NCBI GenBank assembly: GCA_045541115.1
Contig: JAZQIM010000012.1
Coordinates: forward strand, 1-64,000
From: Aphodoplasma sp045541115
GTDB lineage: Bacteria > Bacillota > Clostridia > UBA1381 > UMGS1253
Direction: 5' to 3'
Length of the DNA: 64,000 nt
Shown: positions 25,140 to 34,294 of the stretch, piece by piece
Position numbering within the stretch: the stretch's first letter is position 1
Layout of the letters: each line of letters starts with the position of its first letter
The notes under the pieces: model-generated
Told to the model about the DNA's origin: nothing
Databases searched by the model: none
The model's input: the letters and a program-made list of their open reading frames with translations, nothing else
Translations under genes and position numbers: made by a program

Positions 25140-28100
25140 ATGTTTAAAAAATTGACTTGCTTGCTATTAATAATGGTTATGGCAATTAACATGTGTCCAG
25201 CGTATGAAGCACAGGCATCACAGCAAACTGTGTTTAATGCGGAAGAGTTAATTGAATTTGAGGACGGCTACTTTGTCGGCATGAGTGGAGATGGACTTAA
25301 TGCGACTAAACGTATAAGTGCCTCTGCAAGTCAGGGTGCAGCTGTTACGATACAGCTTGGTGCGCTGATGGATACACCGCCGAAGAGCAGGGCGGCTGAC
25401 CTTACATACAAGATAAACGTGACTGAAGCGGGCAATTATTATGTATATATGCGTAATGCAAATCTTTCTGCTGCAGATTCTATATGGGTCAAGTGGGACG
25501 ATGGCGGATATAACTATGTTTCGACGGCCGATAATAATTCGTGGGAATGGACTGTGCATCCAACATTTGTGACTTATCTTAATGTCGGCACGCATACACT
25601 GTCATTTTTAAGAAGAGAAGTAGGATGTGCATTTGACGCATTTGTTGTGACGAAGGATTACAGTTCGTTTGATACACAAAGTGTTGAGGATGATATCGCA
25701 AACTCAGTGATTGACTACAAATCGTCTGCTTATGCTGAAAACAGTACTGCTACAACAGTAACTATGACAGATGGTAAAGCTATGATTGAAGCCGAGAATA
25801 TGACGATAAATGCTAGTAAGTATTCTATTGCGAGCGATTCAAACGCGTCGGGCCAAAAATATATTACGCCTAAAAGCTCAACTACTGCTCAAAGTATAAA
25901 TGTTGAAGAGAAAGGTGCGGAGTTTAATTTTGTGGTCGATGAGACGGCGTCGTTTTTTAAGATTTGGTTAAGAGTGGCTATTCCCACGAGCGGTAATTCG
26001 TGTTTTTACTCAATTGATGGCGAAGAATATAGAATGGCGAGCAATTTTACTGAAACTAAACTTACTACCAGCTGGCAGTATGAATGGCGCTATATCGGTT
26101 CATTTGGACCGCTTGGAGAGGGAACAAAGCACAATTTCAGATTATATCCGCGTGAGTCGGGAAATAGAATTGACAAGATTGTTATAACGAGCGATAAGTA
26201 TTCTGTTCCGACAGATATGGCAGGAAATCTTGGACAGATGACTCTTCCGTCAGGAGTATACCCTGCGCCGACAGTTACTCCTCCTGCTGAGCATCCGAGA
26301 TTGCTCTTTAGAGAAGCGGATATAGATACAATAAAAGAAAATATGAATAAAACGCAAAATGCCAAGGCAAAGACGGCCTTTCAAAAAGAACTTTTAAAGA
26401 ATGTGGACGGCACACTTGTTGTTCCTGTTCTGGAAGGTTCATCGAATTATGATGCGCAAATTTTGCAGACAATAGAGGCGTATGCATTTGAATATGCGAT
26501 TAACGGTACGACAGAATATGGTCAAAAAGCTAAGAATGCGATGATGAAATATCTAAAAAATGTATCGTTTGATATGCAGACAACAGGTGTAACAAGACAG
26601 ATAGGGCATGTTATCATGAACGCTGCGCAGGTATATGACTGGTGCTATGATTTATTTACTGCCTCTGAAAGAGAAGAGCTTATAAAAATTTGTGAAAGCT
26701 TTGCAGTGCTTATGGAAATAGGATATCCGCCTAAAGCAGCTGATTCAATTGGCGGCCATAACGGCGAAGCACAGCTTATGCGTGACCTTTTAAGCTTTGC
26801 AATTGCGACATATGATGAGCGTCCTGATATATACAACTACGTTGCGGGAAGATTTTTAAGTGAATATGTAGACGGCAGAAACTACTGGTATGAGTCTGGC
26901 ACACATTACCAGGGCGACAGCTATGGAAATTACCGTTATAATTGGGAGCTTTTGGGACAGACTATTTTTTCTCGCATGACAGGTGACCAGATAAGAGCGT
27001 TTAATGATTCGCAAAGTCAGGTTTCATATTACTGGATGTATATGCGCAGACCTGACGGACAGATATTCAGATCGGGAGATAGTTATAATGTGCCTTCAAG
27101 CTCAATGTATGTAACACCAAATAAACATGATATGTTTATTGCAGGCAATTTCTATGCCGATAAATATTTAAAGGGTGAGTATGAAATTCAAAATCCGAAT
27201 GGGGATTTGAGTACGGGATACGATCTATCAATTACACCCGTATTCTTCCTTCTTTATAATGACCCTGAACTCGAAGGAGAAACGGATAAGAGCGCGCTTC
27301 CGCTTACGAAATATTTTGGCTCGCCGAGCGGTACAATGATCGCACGCACAGGCTGGGATTCACAGTGGAATACACCTGGCACGACGACAAATGATGATGT
27401 GGTTGCATTTATGAAGATTGGCGAGCGTTGGGGTGGTATGGACCATTATCATCCAGATGCAGGAACGTTCCAGCTCTACTATAAAGGAATACTTGCAAGC
27501 GAGTCCGGTTACTACGAACTGTACGGAACGTCGCACGACAGAGGATACAATAAATCGACGGTTGCACACAACACGCTCACAATACACGACCCACAGGAAG
27601 TTACGCATACATACTCGGGTACAGACAACTCGGGCAGAACAGTAAATTATAAACTAAATGACGGCGGTCAAAGACAGTTCACATCGATAGATTTGAAAAG
27701 CGATGAACAGCAAACGGGCGTTGTGCTTGATTATGCATTTGGCCCTGATGAAAATGAGCCGGAATATTCGTATATAAGAGGCGATATCACAAATGCTTAT
27801 GGCGGACATACGGAAAACGGAGTGATAGTGCCGAAAGTTTCAAATGTTGTTCGCTCAATGGTATTTATGCCACTTGAAGATAGCGATTATCCTGCTATGA
27901 TGGTAATAATGGATAAGGTAACATCGACAGATGCAAGCTTTAAGAAAAAATGGCTCTTACACACACAAACCGAGCCGCAAATTTCATCAGACGGCAAAAC
28001 AACCATCGTAAAGGATGAAAGAAGCATACAGCTTGATGGTTCGAGTGCTACATATGATTATAACGGCAAGCTTACAATCCAGACGATGCTTCCGGAAAAT

Positions 28101-28976
28101 CCGCAAATTGAAAAGGTTGGAGGAGAAGGAAAACGCTATTGGGTTAACCTTACAGGTTCGGATACAAGTGCAGGAGTAAACTTCGATACAAAGACAGCTG
28201 TTAGCGAAAACGATCCGATTGAAGCAGGTTGGGGCAGAATTGAGATAAGCCCATCGACGCCGAGCCTTGAGGACAAATTTTTAAATGTATTGGCTGTATC
28301 CGATGCTGACAGCACTGCCGCAGTACTTGAATCAGAGCTTATTGACGGCGAAAACCTTATTGGTGTAAAAACATCAAATAAGGTAATTATGTTTGCCGAT
28401 ATGGCTGATCCTGCAAATAGCGTACAAAGAGAGCAAACGAAGCAGAGAGTGACGCAGAATGCATCGTTTACTGTTCCGGGCAATGCGGGCGAAAATGTCG
28501 ACATACTTGTTGCCGGTGTAAAAGCAGGTGTGTGGAGCGTGTCTGATGGAACTACAACAAGAACTATCAAGGCAGGAGAAAATGAAGCTGTACTGTATTT
28601 TACAGGAAAAGCAGCAACGACATATACACTTACTTACGGTCAGCAGGCATATAGCGTAAAAATAGCTGATACAAGAATAGAGGATAATGCTGCAAACGCA
28701 ACAAAGAAAGTAGCTGTTGATGTAGAATGCAGTAGTGCATCTGCACCTGTGGGAAAAATTACGATGTTTGCGACAGATGAGGACGGAAATGTAATTTCCG
28801 CACAGAGCAAAGCTTTTTCAGCTGCAGGTACATATAATTTTACAATCAATAAATCACTAATGCCCGATAATGCTAAAAAGGTAAATATAAAGATATATAT
28901 CTGGGATAGCTTTTTCGGAATGAAGCCTTTGGCATCTGATGCAAAGACGTTTGTAACTAAAAATGGTACGAACTGA
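25140..28976 (+). CDS. Secreted heparinase II/III-like polysaccharide lyase with carbohydrate-binding domains
   Basis: This large protein (1278 residues) is probably exported and degrades an acidic polysaccharide by elimination. It starts at ATG 25140, after AGGAAGAGGAG, with a signal peptide (KKLTCLLLIMVMAINM, cleavage near AQA-SQ). Two carbohydrate-binding beta domains follow (about 32-180 with LIEFEDGYF, and 210-370 with AMIEAENMTI), then a helical toroid domain (about 385-720, with GHNGEAQLMRD and YWYESGTHYQGDSYGNY) and a heparinase II/III beta domain (GGMDHYHPDAGTFQLYY, VAHNTLTIHD). A beta-rich tail ends the protein. No LPXTG or SLH anchor was seen. Substrate is unknown. It sits oddly between isoprenoid genes and the str operon. 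Confidence 0.85.
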   Translation: MFKKLTCLLLIMVMAINMCPAYEAQASQQTVFNAEELIEFEDGYFVGMSGDGLNATKRISASASQGAAVTIQLGALMDTPPKSRAADLTYKINVTEAGNYYVYMRNANLSAADSIWVKWDDGGYNYVSTADNNSWEWTVHPTFVTYLNVGTHTLSFLRREVGCAFDAFVVTKDYSSFDTQSVEDDIANSVIDYKSSAYAENSTATTVTMTDGKAMIEAENMTINASKYSIASDSNASGQKYITPKSSTTAQSINVEEKGAEFNFVVDETASFFKIWLRVAIPTSGNSCFYSIDGEEYRMASNFTETKLTTSWQYEWRYIGSFGPLGEGTKHNFRLYPRESGNRIDKIVITSDKYSVPTDMAGNLGQMTLPSGVYPAPTVTPPAEHPRLLFREADIDTIKENMNKTQNAKAKTAFQKELLKNVDGTLVVPVLEGSSNYDAQILQTIEAYAFEYAINGTTEYGQKAKNAMMKYLKNVSFDMQTTGVTRQIGHVIMNAAQVYDWCYDLFTASEREELIKICESFAVLMEIGYPPKAADSIGGHNGEAQLMRDLLSFAIATYDERPDIYNYVAGRFLSEYVDGRNYWYESGTHYQGDSYGNYRYNWELLGQTIFSRMTGDQIRAFNDSQSQVSYYWMYMRRPDGQIFRSGDSYNVPSSSMYVTPNKHDMFIAGNFYADKYLKGEYEIQNPNGDLSTGYDLSITPVFFLLYNDPELEGETDKSALPLTKYFGSPSGTMIARTGWDSQWNTPGTTTNDDVVAFMKIGERWGGMDHYHPDAGTFQLYYKGILASESGYYELYGTSHDRGYNKSTVAHNTLTIHDPQEVTHTYSGTDNSGRTVNYKLNDGGQRQFTSIDLKSDEQQTGVVLDYAFGPDENEPEYSYIRGDITNAYGGHTENGVIVPKVSNVVRSMVFMPLEDSDYPAMMVIMDKVTSTDASFKKKWLLHTQTEPQISSDGKTTIVKDERSIQLDGSSATYDYNGKLTIQTMLPENPQIEKVGGEGKRYWVNLTGSDTSAGVNFDTKTAVSENDPIEAGWGRIEISPSTPSLEDKFLNVLAVSDADSTAAVLESELIDGENLIGVKTSNKVIMFADMADPANSVQREQTKQRVTQNASFTVPGNAGENVDILVAGVKAGVWSVSDGTTTRTIKAGENEAVLYFTGKAATTYTLTYGQQAYSVKIADTRIEDNAANATKKVAVDVECSSASAPVGKITMFATDEDGNVISAQSKAFSAAGTYNFTINKSLMPDNAKKVNIKIYIWDSFFGMKPLASDAKTFVTKNGTN

Positions 28977-29022
28977 TTTTCAGTATATAAAATTGGCGGG
29001 TAATTATAATACGAAATTCATG

Positions 29023-29054
29023 CAGGGGGTTTGCACTATGATGCAAATCCCCTG
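29023..29054 (+). other. Hairpin downstream of the lyase gene
   Basis: CAGGGG(G)TTTGCA pairs with TGCAAATCCCCTG around a 6-base loop. No T run follows, so it may be an mRNA-stabilising or weak termination structure. Confidence 0.55.
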
Positions 29055-29091
29055 ATATGCTGTTATTTGGCAAATAAATCGAAAAAAGTGC

Positions 29092-29120
29092 TTGACATTA
29101 CTTGATAAAACTGATAAAAT
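29092..29120 (+). promoter_or_regulatory. Consensus sigma-A promoter of the str operon
   Basis: TTGACA (29092-29097) and TAAAAT (29115-29120) are exactly 17 bp apart. The leader to the first gene is about 115 bases. Confidence 0.8.
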
Positions 29121-29243
29121 ACATTAGAATGGAAAAAATAATGAGGTATTTTGCCCATTTGCCGACAAGAGCGTTTGTCTGATAATTGGACAAGTGATGA
29201 TTTGAAGGCATATGCAGCAGATACGGAGGTAAAGAAAACGAAA

Positions 29244-29489
29244 ATGGATAGTCACTTGCGAGACGGACATATACATGTCGGTATAAAGCAATCGAAAAGG
29301 GATTTGCAGGAGGGAAATGTGTTAAAAGCCTATGTAGCCGAAGATGCTGACCCTCACGTCACGGACGCCTTTGTTGCACAGTGCGAAGCATCGGGCGTTG
29401 AAGTAGTTTATGTTGAAAGCATGCACAGACTTGGACGCGAAGCGGGAATTGAACGCGCAGCAGCAGTCGTTGTAGAGCTTAGAAATTAA
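29244..29489 (+). CDS. Ribosomal protein L7Ae-like RNA-binding protein (YbxF type)
   Basis: This 81-residue protein of the L7Ae/L30e/S12e family probably binds kink-turn RNA; in Firmicutes it regularly precedes rpsL in the str operon. Family features are GIKQSKRDLQEGNVLKAYVAED, CEASGVEVVYVESM and the closing GREAGIERAAAVVV. The start is ATG 29244, the first residue of the normal family N-terminus; CGGAGGT at 29224-29230 lies 13 bases upstream, a rather long spacing. The frame is open upstream to 29151 but that extension matches nothing. It is the first gene after the operon promoter. Confidence 0.87.
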   Translation: MDSHLRDGHIHVGIKQSKRDLQEGNVLKAYVAEDADPHVTDAFVAQCEASGVEVVYVESMHRLGREAGIERAAAVVVELRN

Positions 29490-29557
29490 ATTGTATTGCT
29501 ATAAAGGCATTTTGCTTTTATATATATTATATTTAAGGAAAGGAGGAAAAACGAGGA

Positions 29558-29974
29558 ATGCCAACATTTAACCAATTAGTAAGAAAAGGCAGACAGGACA
29601 AAAAGTTCAAGTCAAAGGCTCCGGCGCTTCAAAAGGGTCTTAACTCTTTACAGAAGAAAGCTACTGATCAAAGTGCTCCTCAAAAGCGCGGTGTATGTAC
29701 TTCTGTTAGAACGCTTACACCTAAAAAGCCTAACTCGGCTTTGCGTAAGGTTGCCAGAGTACGTCTTACAAACGGCATCGAAGTAACTGCTTATATTCCG
29801 GGTATAGGACATAACTTGCAGGAGCATAGCGTTGTTCTTATCGAAGGCGGAAGAGTACGTGACCTTCCTGGTACACGTTACCACATCATTCGCGGTACAC
29901 TGGATGCACAGGGCGTTGCAAATCGTATGCAGGCAAGAAGCCGCTACGGTGCAAAGAAGCCAAAGGCGAAGTAA
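29558..29974 (+). CDS. rpsL: 30S ribosomal protein S12
   Basis: S12 lies at the decoding centre and controls accuracy. The 138-residue protein shows the diagnostic segments PTFNQLVRKGR, TPKKPNSALRKVARVRL, IPGIGHNLQEHSVV and RYHIIRGTLD. The lysine in TPKKPNS that determines streptomycin response is the wild-type residue. A short extension before PQKRGVC (LQKGLNSLQKKATDQSA) makes it longer than the E. coli protein, as is common in Clostridia. The ribosome binding site AAAGGAGG precedes the start. Confidence 0.98.
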   Translation: MPTFNQLVRKGRQDKKFKSKAPALQKGLNSLQKKATDQSAPQKRGVCTSVRTLTPKKPNSALRKVARVRLTNGIEVTAYIPGIGHNLQEHSVVLIEGGRVRDLPGTRYHIIRGTLDAQGVANRMQARSRYGAKKPKAK

Positions 29975-30160
29975 TAAGCATGAGATGAAACATGCAGCTT
30001 TGCTAAAAATCACAAATCAAAAAAGTATTAGTGCGGCTACTAATTCAGACCTGTGCTTTTGAGCAAGGCTGTATATATAAATTGTAGATGCGCGCTGACG
30101 GCAGATAGAGATGCTGCCGAGTACCTGTGATTATGATTAATCATGAAGGAGGGAAGAAAA
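29975..30160 (+). other. rpsL-rpsG intercistronic region
   Basis: This 186-base spacer is unusually long for the operon and has several short inverted repeats, including GCAGATAGAGATGCTGC and ATGATTAATCAT, before the rpsG ribosome binding site. In E. coli this interval is where S7 represses its own operon; such a role here is only inferred. No open reading frame of note is present. Confidence 0.4.
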
Positions 30161-30631
30161 GTGCCAAGAAGAGGTTTTATAGCTAAGAGAGAGGTTTTGG
30201 CTGATCCGCTTTACAACAGCGTTGTCGTTACAAAGCTCATCAACAACATCATGCTTGACGGTAAAAGAGGTGTTGCGCAGAGAATAGTATATGATGCGTT
30301 TGAAATCATTGCGGAGAAGACAGGCAAAGATGCTCTCGAAGTTTTCGAGCAGGCTCTCGAAAACATTATGCCTGTACTTGAAGTAAAGGCAAGACGTGTC
30401 GGTGGTGCAAACTATCAGGTTCCGATCGAGGTTCGCCCTGACAGACGTCAAACACTCGGTCTTAGATGGCTCACTGTTTATTCAAGACAGCGTAGCGAAA
30501 GAACGATGCGTGAAAGACTTGCAAATGAGATTATGGACGCTGTAAACGGTACAGGTGGTGCCGTTAAGAAGCGCGAAGATACTCATAAAATGGCGGAAGC
30601 AAACAAAGCATTTGCACATTTCCGTTGGTAG
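30161..30631 (+). CDS. rpsG: 30S ribosomal protein S7
   Basis: S7 nucleates assembly of the 3' domain of 16S rRNA. The 156-residue protein begins (V/M)PRRGFIAKREVLADPLY and contains NNIMLDGKRGVAQRIVY, VGGANYQVPIEVRPDRR and the C-terminal AHFRW, all typical. The GTG start at 30161, 7 bases after GGAGGG, gives the standard 156-residue length; the ATG at 30143 lies upstream of the ribosome binding site and would add six residues. Confidence 0.97.
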   Translation: MPRRGFIAKREVLADPLYNSVVVTKLINNIMLDGKRGVAQRIVYDAFEIIAEKTGKDALEVFEQALENIMPVLEVKARRVGGANYQVPIEVRPDRRQTLGLRWLTVYSRQRSERTMRERLANEIMDAVNGTGGAVKKREDTHKMAEANKAFAHFRW

Positions 30632-30661
30632 TTTTGATATTAAACAAAAAGATATATTGTT

Positions 30662-30690
30662 ACTAAAAATTGCGTAAGCGCTATTTTTAG
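30662..30690 (+). other. Hairpin between rpsG and fusA
   Basis: CTAAAAAT and ATTTTTAG pair around GCGTAAGCGC just before the fusA ribosome binding site. It may be a processing or translation-control element. Confidence 0.45.
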
Positions 30691-30709
30691 GGGAAAGGAG
30701 GAAATTAGC

Positions 30710-32794
30710 TTGGCAAGAGAGTTTTCACTTGAAAAAACAAGAAATATTGGTATAATGGCTCACATTGATGCTGGTAAAACAACGACAACAGAGCGTATTT
30801 TGTTCTATACAGGTCGTGTTCATAAAATCGGTGAAACGCACGAAGGTGCTGCAACGATGGACTGGATGGAGCAGGAGCAGGAGCGTGGTATCACAATCAC
30901 ATCTGCTGCTACAACGGCACAGTGGAAAAGCCACAGAATAAATATTATTGATACTCCCGGACACGTTGACTTCACTGTTGAGGTTGAGCGTTCGTTGCGT
31001 GTACTTGACGGTTCAGTTACGGTATTTTGCGCAAAGGGCGGCGTTGAGCCACAGTCCGAAACAGTATGGAGACAGGCTGATAAATACGGAGTACCGCGTA
31101 TGGCTTTCGTAAACAAGATGGATATCATGGGCGCAAACTTTTATAATGTTGTGCAGATGATGCTTGACCGTTTAAAGTGTAATGCGGTTCCGATTCAACT
31201 TCCTATAGGTTCGGAGGCAGATTATAAGGGACATATCGACCTTATTGCCATGAAGGCGCATGTTTACTATGATGATCTTGGTAAAGATGAGCGTATAGAA
31301 GAGATTCCGGAGGATATGAAGGAAATCGCAGAAAAGTATCATGCAGAGCTTATTGAAAAGGTTGCAGAATGTGATGATGCTTTGATGGAAAAATACTTCG
31401 AAGGTGAAGAGCTTACAATCGAAGAGATTAAAAAGACAATCAGAAAAGCAACGATTGCAAACGAATTTGTTCCGGTACTTTGCGGTACAGCATATCGTAA
31501 TAAGGGTGTACAGGACTTGCTTGATGCTGTAATCGATTTCATGCCGTCACCGCTTGATATTCCTGCTATTAAGGGTACTATCCCGAACACAGAGGAGGAA
31601 GATGAGCGTCCGGCTGACGATAATGCACCTTTCGGCGCATTGGCATTTAAGATTGCTACGGACCCATTCGTAGGTAAACTTTGCTTCTTCAGAGTATATT
31701 CCGGTACACTTAATTCCGGTTCATACGTTTTAAACTCAACAAAAGGCAACAAAGAAAGAATGGGACGTATTCTTCAGATGCACGCTAACCACAGAGAAGA
31801 TATCACAACGGTTTATGCCGGTGATATTGCTGCTGCAGTTGGTCTTAAGAATACTACAACAGGTGATACACTATGTGATGAGGATCATCCGATTATCCTC
31901 GAGAGCATGGAGTTCCCGGAACCTGTTATCAGAGTTGCAATCGAGCCTAAAACAAAGGCTGGTCAGGAAAAGATGGGTATTGCTCTTGCAAAACTTGCAG
32001 AAGAAGACCCGACATTCCAGACATATACAGATGAAGAAACAGGACAAACAATTATCGCCGGCATGGGCGAGCTTCACCTTGAAATTATCGTTGACAGATT
32101 GTTGCGTGAATTTAAGGTAGAGGCAAATGTTGGTAAGCCTCAGGTTTCATACAAGGAAACAATTACAAAAACTGTTGAGGTTGACCACAAGTATGCAAGA
32201 CAGTCCGGTGGACGCGGTCAGTATGGTCACGTTGTTATCACAGTTGAGCCGCTTGAAGCTGGTAAAGGATATGAGTTCGTTAACGAAATCGTTGGCGGTG
32301 TTATTCCGAAGGAATATATCCCGGCTGTTGACCAGGGTATCCAGGGCGCAATGCTTTCAGGTGTATTGGCAGGATATAATGTTGTTGACGTAAGAGTAAG
32401 ACTTACTTACGGTTCATACCACGAAGTCGACTCATCAGAAATGGCATTTAAGATTGCCGGTTCAATGGCATTCAAAGAAGCTTGCCGTAAGGCAGATGCT
32501 GTATTGAAGGAGCCTGTAATGAAGGTTGTTGTAATCGTTCCTGAAGAATACATGGGCGACGTAATGGGCGATCTTAACTCAAGACGTGGTCTTATCCAGG
32601 GTATGGAAGCAAGACCGGGTGCACAGGCTATCACAGCGTTTGTACCGCTTGGCGAAATGTTTGGTTACGCAACTGAACTTCGTAGCCGTACACAGGGCCG
32701 TGGTCAGTACACTATGGAGCCGAGCCATTACGAGCAGGTTCCGAAGAGTATCCAGGAAGATATCGTATCAGCACGCGCTAAGAAGAGCGAGTAA
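30710..32794 (+). CDS. fusA: Elongation factor G
   Basis: EF-G is the GTPase that drives translocation and, with RRF, ribosome recycling. The 694-residue protein shows G1 AHIDAGKTTTTER, the switch-II motif DTPGHVDFT, NKMD, the RGITI switch I, and domain IV words YARQSGGRGQYGHV and GEMFGYATELRS. It starts at TTG 30710, 7 bases after AAAGGAGG. It lies in the conserved rpsG-fusA-tuf order. Confidence 0.98.
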   Translation: MAREFSLEKTRNIGIMAHIDAGKTTTTERILFYTGRVHKIGETHEGAATMDWMEQEQERGITITSAATTAQWKSHRINIIDTPGHVDFTVEVERSLRVLDGSVTVFCAKGGVEPQSETVWRQADKYGVPRMAFVNKMDIMGANFYNVVQMMLDRLKCNAVPIQLPIGSEADYKGHIDLIAMKAHVYYDDLGKDERIEEIPEDMKEIAEKYHAELIEKVAECDDALMEKYFEGEELTIEEIKKTIRKATIANEFVPVLCGTAYRNKGVQDLLDAVIDFMPSPLDIPAIKGTIPNTEEEDERPADDNAPFGALAFKIATDPFVGKLCFFRVYSGTLNSGSYVLNSTKGNKERMGRILQMHANHREDITTVYAGDIAAAVGLKNTTTGDTLCDEDHPIILESMEFPEPVIRVAIEPKTKAGQEKMGIALAKLAEEDPTFQTYTDEETGQTIIAGMGELHLEIIVDRLLREFKVEANVGKPQVSYKETITKTVEVDHKYARQSGGRGQYGHVVITVEPLEAGKGYEFVNEIVGGVIPKEYIPAVDQGIQGAMLSGVLAGYNVVDVRVRLTYGSYHEVDSSEMAFKIAGSMAFKEACRKADAVLKEPVMKVVVIVPEEYMGDVMGDLNSRRGLIQGMEARPGAQAITAFVPLGEMFGYATELRSRTQGRGQYTMEPSHYEQVPKSIQEDIVSARAKKSE

Positions 32795-32837
32795 TACGGT
32801 TTGCAGTGGATAATTTAAATAAAATTTAAAAATACTC

Positions 32838-32865
32838 TTGATTTTTTTTGAGAGTATAGTAAAAT
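32838..32865 (+). promoter_or_regulatory. Possible separate promoter of tuf
   Basis: TTGATT (32838-32843) and TAAAAT (32860-32865) are spaced by 16 bp. The same stretch forms a small hairpin ATACTCT/AGAGTAT (32832-32857). An extra tuf promoter would fit the high demand for EF-Tu. Confidence 0.4.
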
Positions 32866-32907
32866 AATATTAAAGTCAATTATAATACCATAAAGGAGGA
32901 AATTAAA

Positions 32908-34113
32908 ATGGCAAAGGAAAAATTTGAAAGAAATAAACCCCATGTTAACATTGGTACAATTGGTCACGTTGACCATGGTAAGACTTCGTTAACAGCTGCA
33001 ATCACAAAGGTGCTTGCATTACAGGGTAAGGCTCAGTATGAAGCATATGACATGATCGATAAGGCTCCGGAAGAAAGAGAAAGAGGTATCACGATTTCAA
33101 CAGCACACGTTGAGTACGAGACAGATACACGTCACTACGCTCACGTTGACTGCCCTGGACACGCCGACTACGTTAAGAACATGATCACAGGTGCTGCACA
33201 GATGGACGGTGCTATCCTCGTTGTATCAGCAGCAGATGGCCCGATGCCACAGACAAGAGAGCATATTCTTCTCTCCCGTCAGGTTGGCGTTCCTTACATC
33301 GTTGTATTCATGAACAAAGCTGACCAGGTTGACGATGCTGAACTTTTAGAGCTCGTTGAAATGGAAATCAGAGAGCTTCTCACAGAGTATGAATTCCCGG
33401 GTGACGATATTCCGATCGTTACAGGTTCAGCTCTTGTTGCTCTTGAGTGTTCATCAAACGATCCGAGCGCTCCAGAATATGAGTGCATTCACAAGCTAAT
33501 GGCTGAGGTAGATGCTTACATTCCGACACCGGAAAGAAAGAGCGATCTTCCGTTCCTTATGCCTATCGAGGATATCTTCTCAATCACAGGCCGTGGTACA
33601 GTTGCTACAGGTAGAGTTGAGAGAGGTCAGCTCAAGGTTTCAGAAGAAGTTGAAATCGTTGGTCTTACAGACGAGAGCAGAAAAGTTGTTGTAACAGGTA
33701 TCGAAATGTTCAGAAAGCTTCTTGATTATGCTGAAGCTGGTGACAACATCGGTGCGCTTCTCCGTGGTGTACAGAGAAACGAAATCGAAAGAGGTCAGGT
33801 TCTTGCAAAGCCAGGTACAATCAATCCTCATACAAAGTTTAAGGGTGAGGTTTATGTATTGAGCAAGGAAGAAGGCGGCCGTCATACACCGTTCTTTAAC
33901 AACTATCGTCCGCAGTTCTATTTCAGAACAACAGACGTTACAGGCGTTATCTCACTTCCGGATGGTGTTGAGATGTGTATGCCTGGCGATAACGTATCAA
34001 TTTCAGTAGAGCTTATTACTCCTATTGCTATTGAAGAAGGACTTCGTTTCGCTATCCGTGAAGGTGGTAGAACAGTAGGTTCAGGCGTTGTTGCTTCAGT
34101 TGATAACAACTAA
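32908..34113 (+). CDS. tuf: Elongation factor Tu
   Basis: EF-Tu delivers aminoacyl-tRNA to the ribosome. The 401-residue protein has G1 GHVDHGKTSLTAA, DCPGHADYVKNMITG, NKADQVDD and domains II/III with GRGTVATGRVERG and NYRPQFYFRTTDVTG, all standard. AAAGGAGG precedes the ATG. Its codon choice is strongly biased (for example GGT, GTT, CGT), as expected for a highly expressed gene. It ends the str operon at a strong terminator. Confidence 0.98.
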   Translation: MAKEKFERNKPHVNIGTIGHVDHGKTSLTAAITKVLALQGKAQYEAYDMIDKAPEERERGITISTAHVEYETDTRHYAHVDCPGHADYVKNMITGAAQMDGAILVVSAADGPMPQTREHILLSRQVGVPYIVVFMNKADQVDDAELLELVEMEIRELLTEYEFPGDDIPIVTGSALVALECSSNDPSAPEYECIHKLMAEVDAYIPTPERKSDLPFLMPIEDIFSITGRGTVATGRVERGQLKVSEEVEIVGLTDESRKVVVTGIEMFRKLLDYAEAGDNIGALLRGVQRNEIERGQVLAKPGTINPHTKFKGEVYVLSKEEGGRHTPFFNNYRPQFYFRTTDVTGVISLPDGVEMCMPGDNVSISVELITPIAIEEGLRFAIREGGRTVGSGVVASVDNN

Positions 34114-34127
34114 TTAAAACCAAAACA

Positions 34128-34162
34128 AAAAATTGCCTGTGCATTTGCACAGGCAATTTTTT
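34128..34162 (+). terminator. Terminator of the str operon
   Basis: A 13-bp stem (AATTGCCTGTGCA with its complement) and a very short loop are followed by six T residues. Confidence 0.92.
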
Positions 34163-34172
34163 ATGCAAATAT

Positions 34173-34202
34173 TTTGTCGCCCATAATACAAAATTCGACA
34201 AA
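34173..34202. promoter_or_regulatory. Pair of Spo0A-box-like sites upstream of spoIIA
   Basis: TTTGTCGCC on the plus strand (34173-34181) matches 7 of 9 bases, and TTCGACAAA (34194-34202) is a perfect 0A box TTTGTCGAA on the minus strand. The pair is convergent and lies directly upstream of the sigma-H-like promoter, the arrangement expected for Spo0A activation of spoIIA. Confidence 0.55.
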
Positions 34203-34220
34203 ACTAGTGAAAAATCTTCA

Positions 34221-34247
34221 AAGGAGAAATGATGTCAGCGTAGAATA
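34221..34247 (+). promoter_or_regulatory. Sigma-H-like promoter of the spoIIA operon
   Basis: AAAGGAGAA (34221-34229), 11 bp, then GTAGAAT (34241-34247) fit the consensus RnAGGAWWW-N11-RnnGAAT with one mismatch. AGGAGA here is too far from any start codon to be a ribosome binding site. Confidence 0.6.
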
Positions 34248-34294
34248 GTTATATGAGGAAAAAATGTAATTAAATATGCAGAGGAGGAAGGATA

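Noticed and set aside
29151..29243. Upstream extension of the L7Ae-like protein from TTG 29151
   Set aside because: The extension matches nothing in the family and the normal N-terminus begins at ATG 29244.
30820..31128. Antisense frame within fusA
   Set aside because: Arises from biased codon use in a highly expressed gene; no ribosome binding site or family match.
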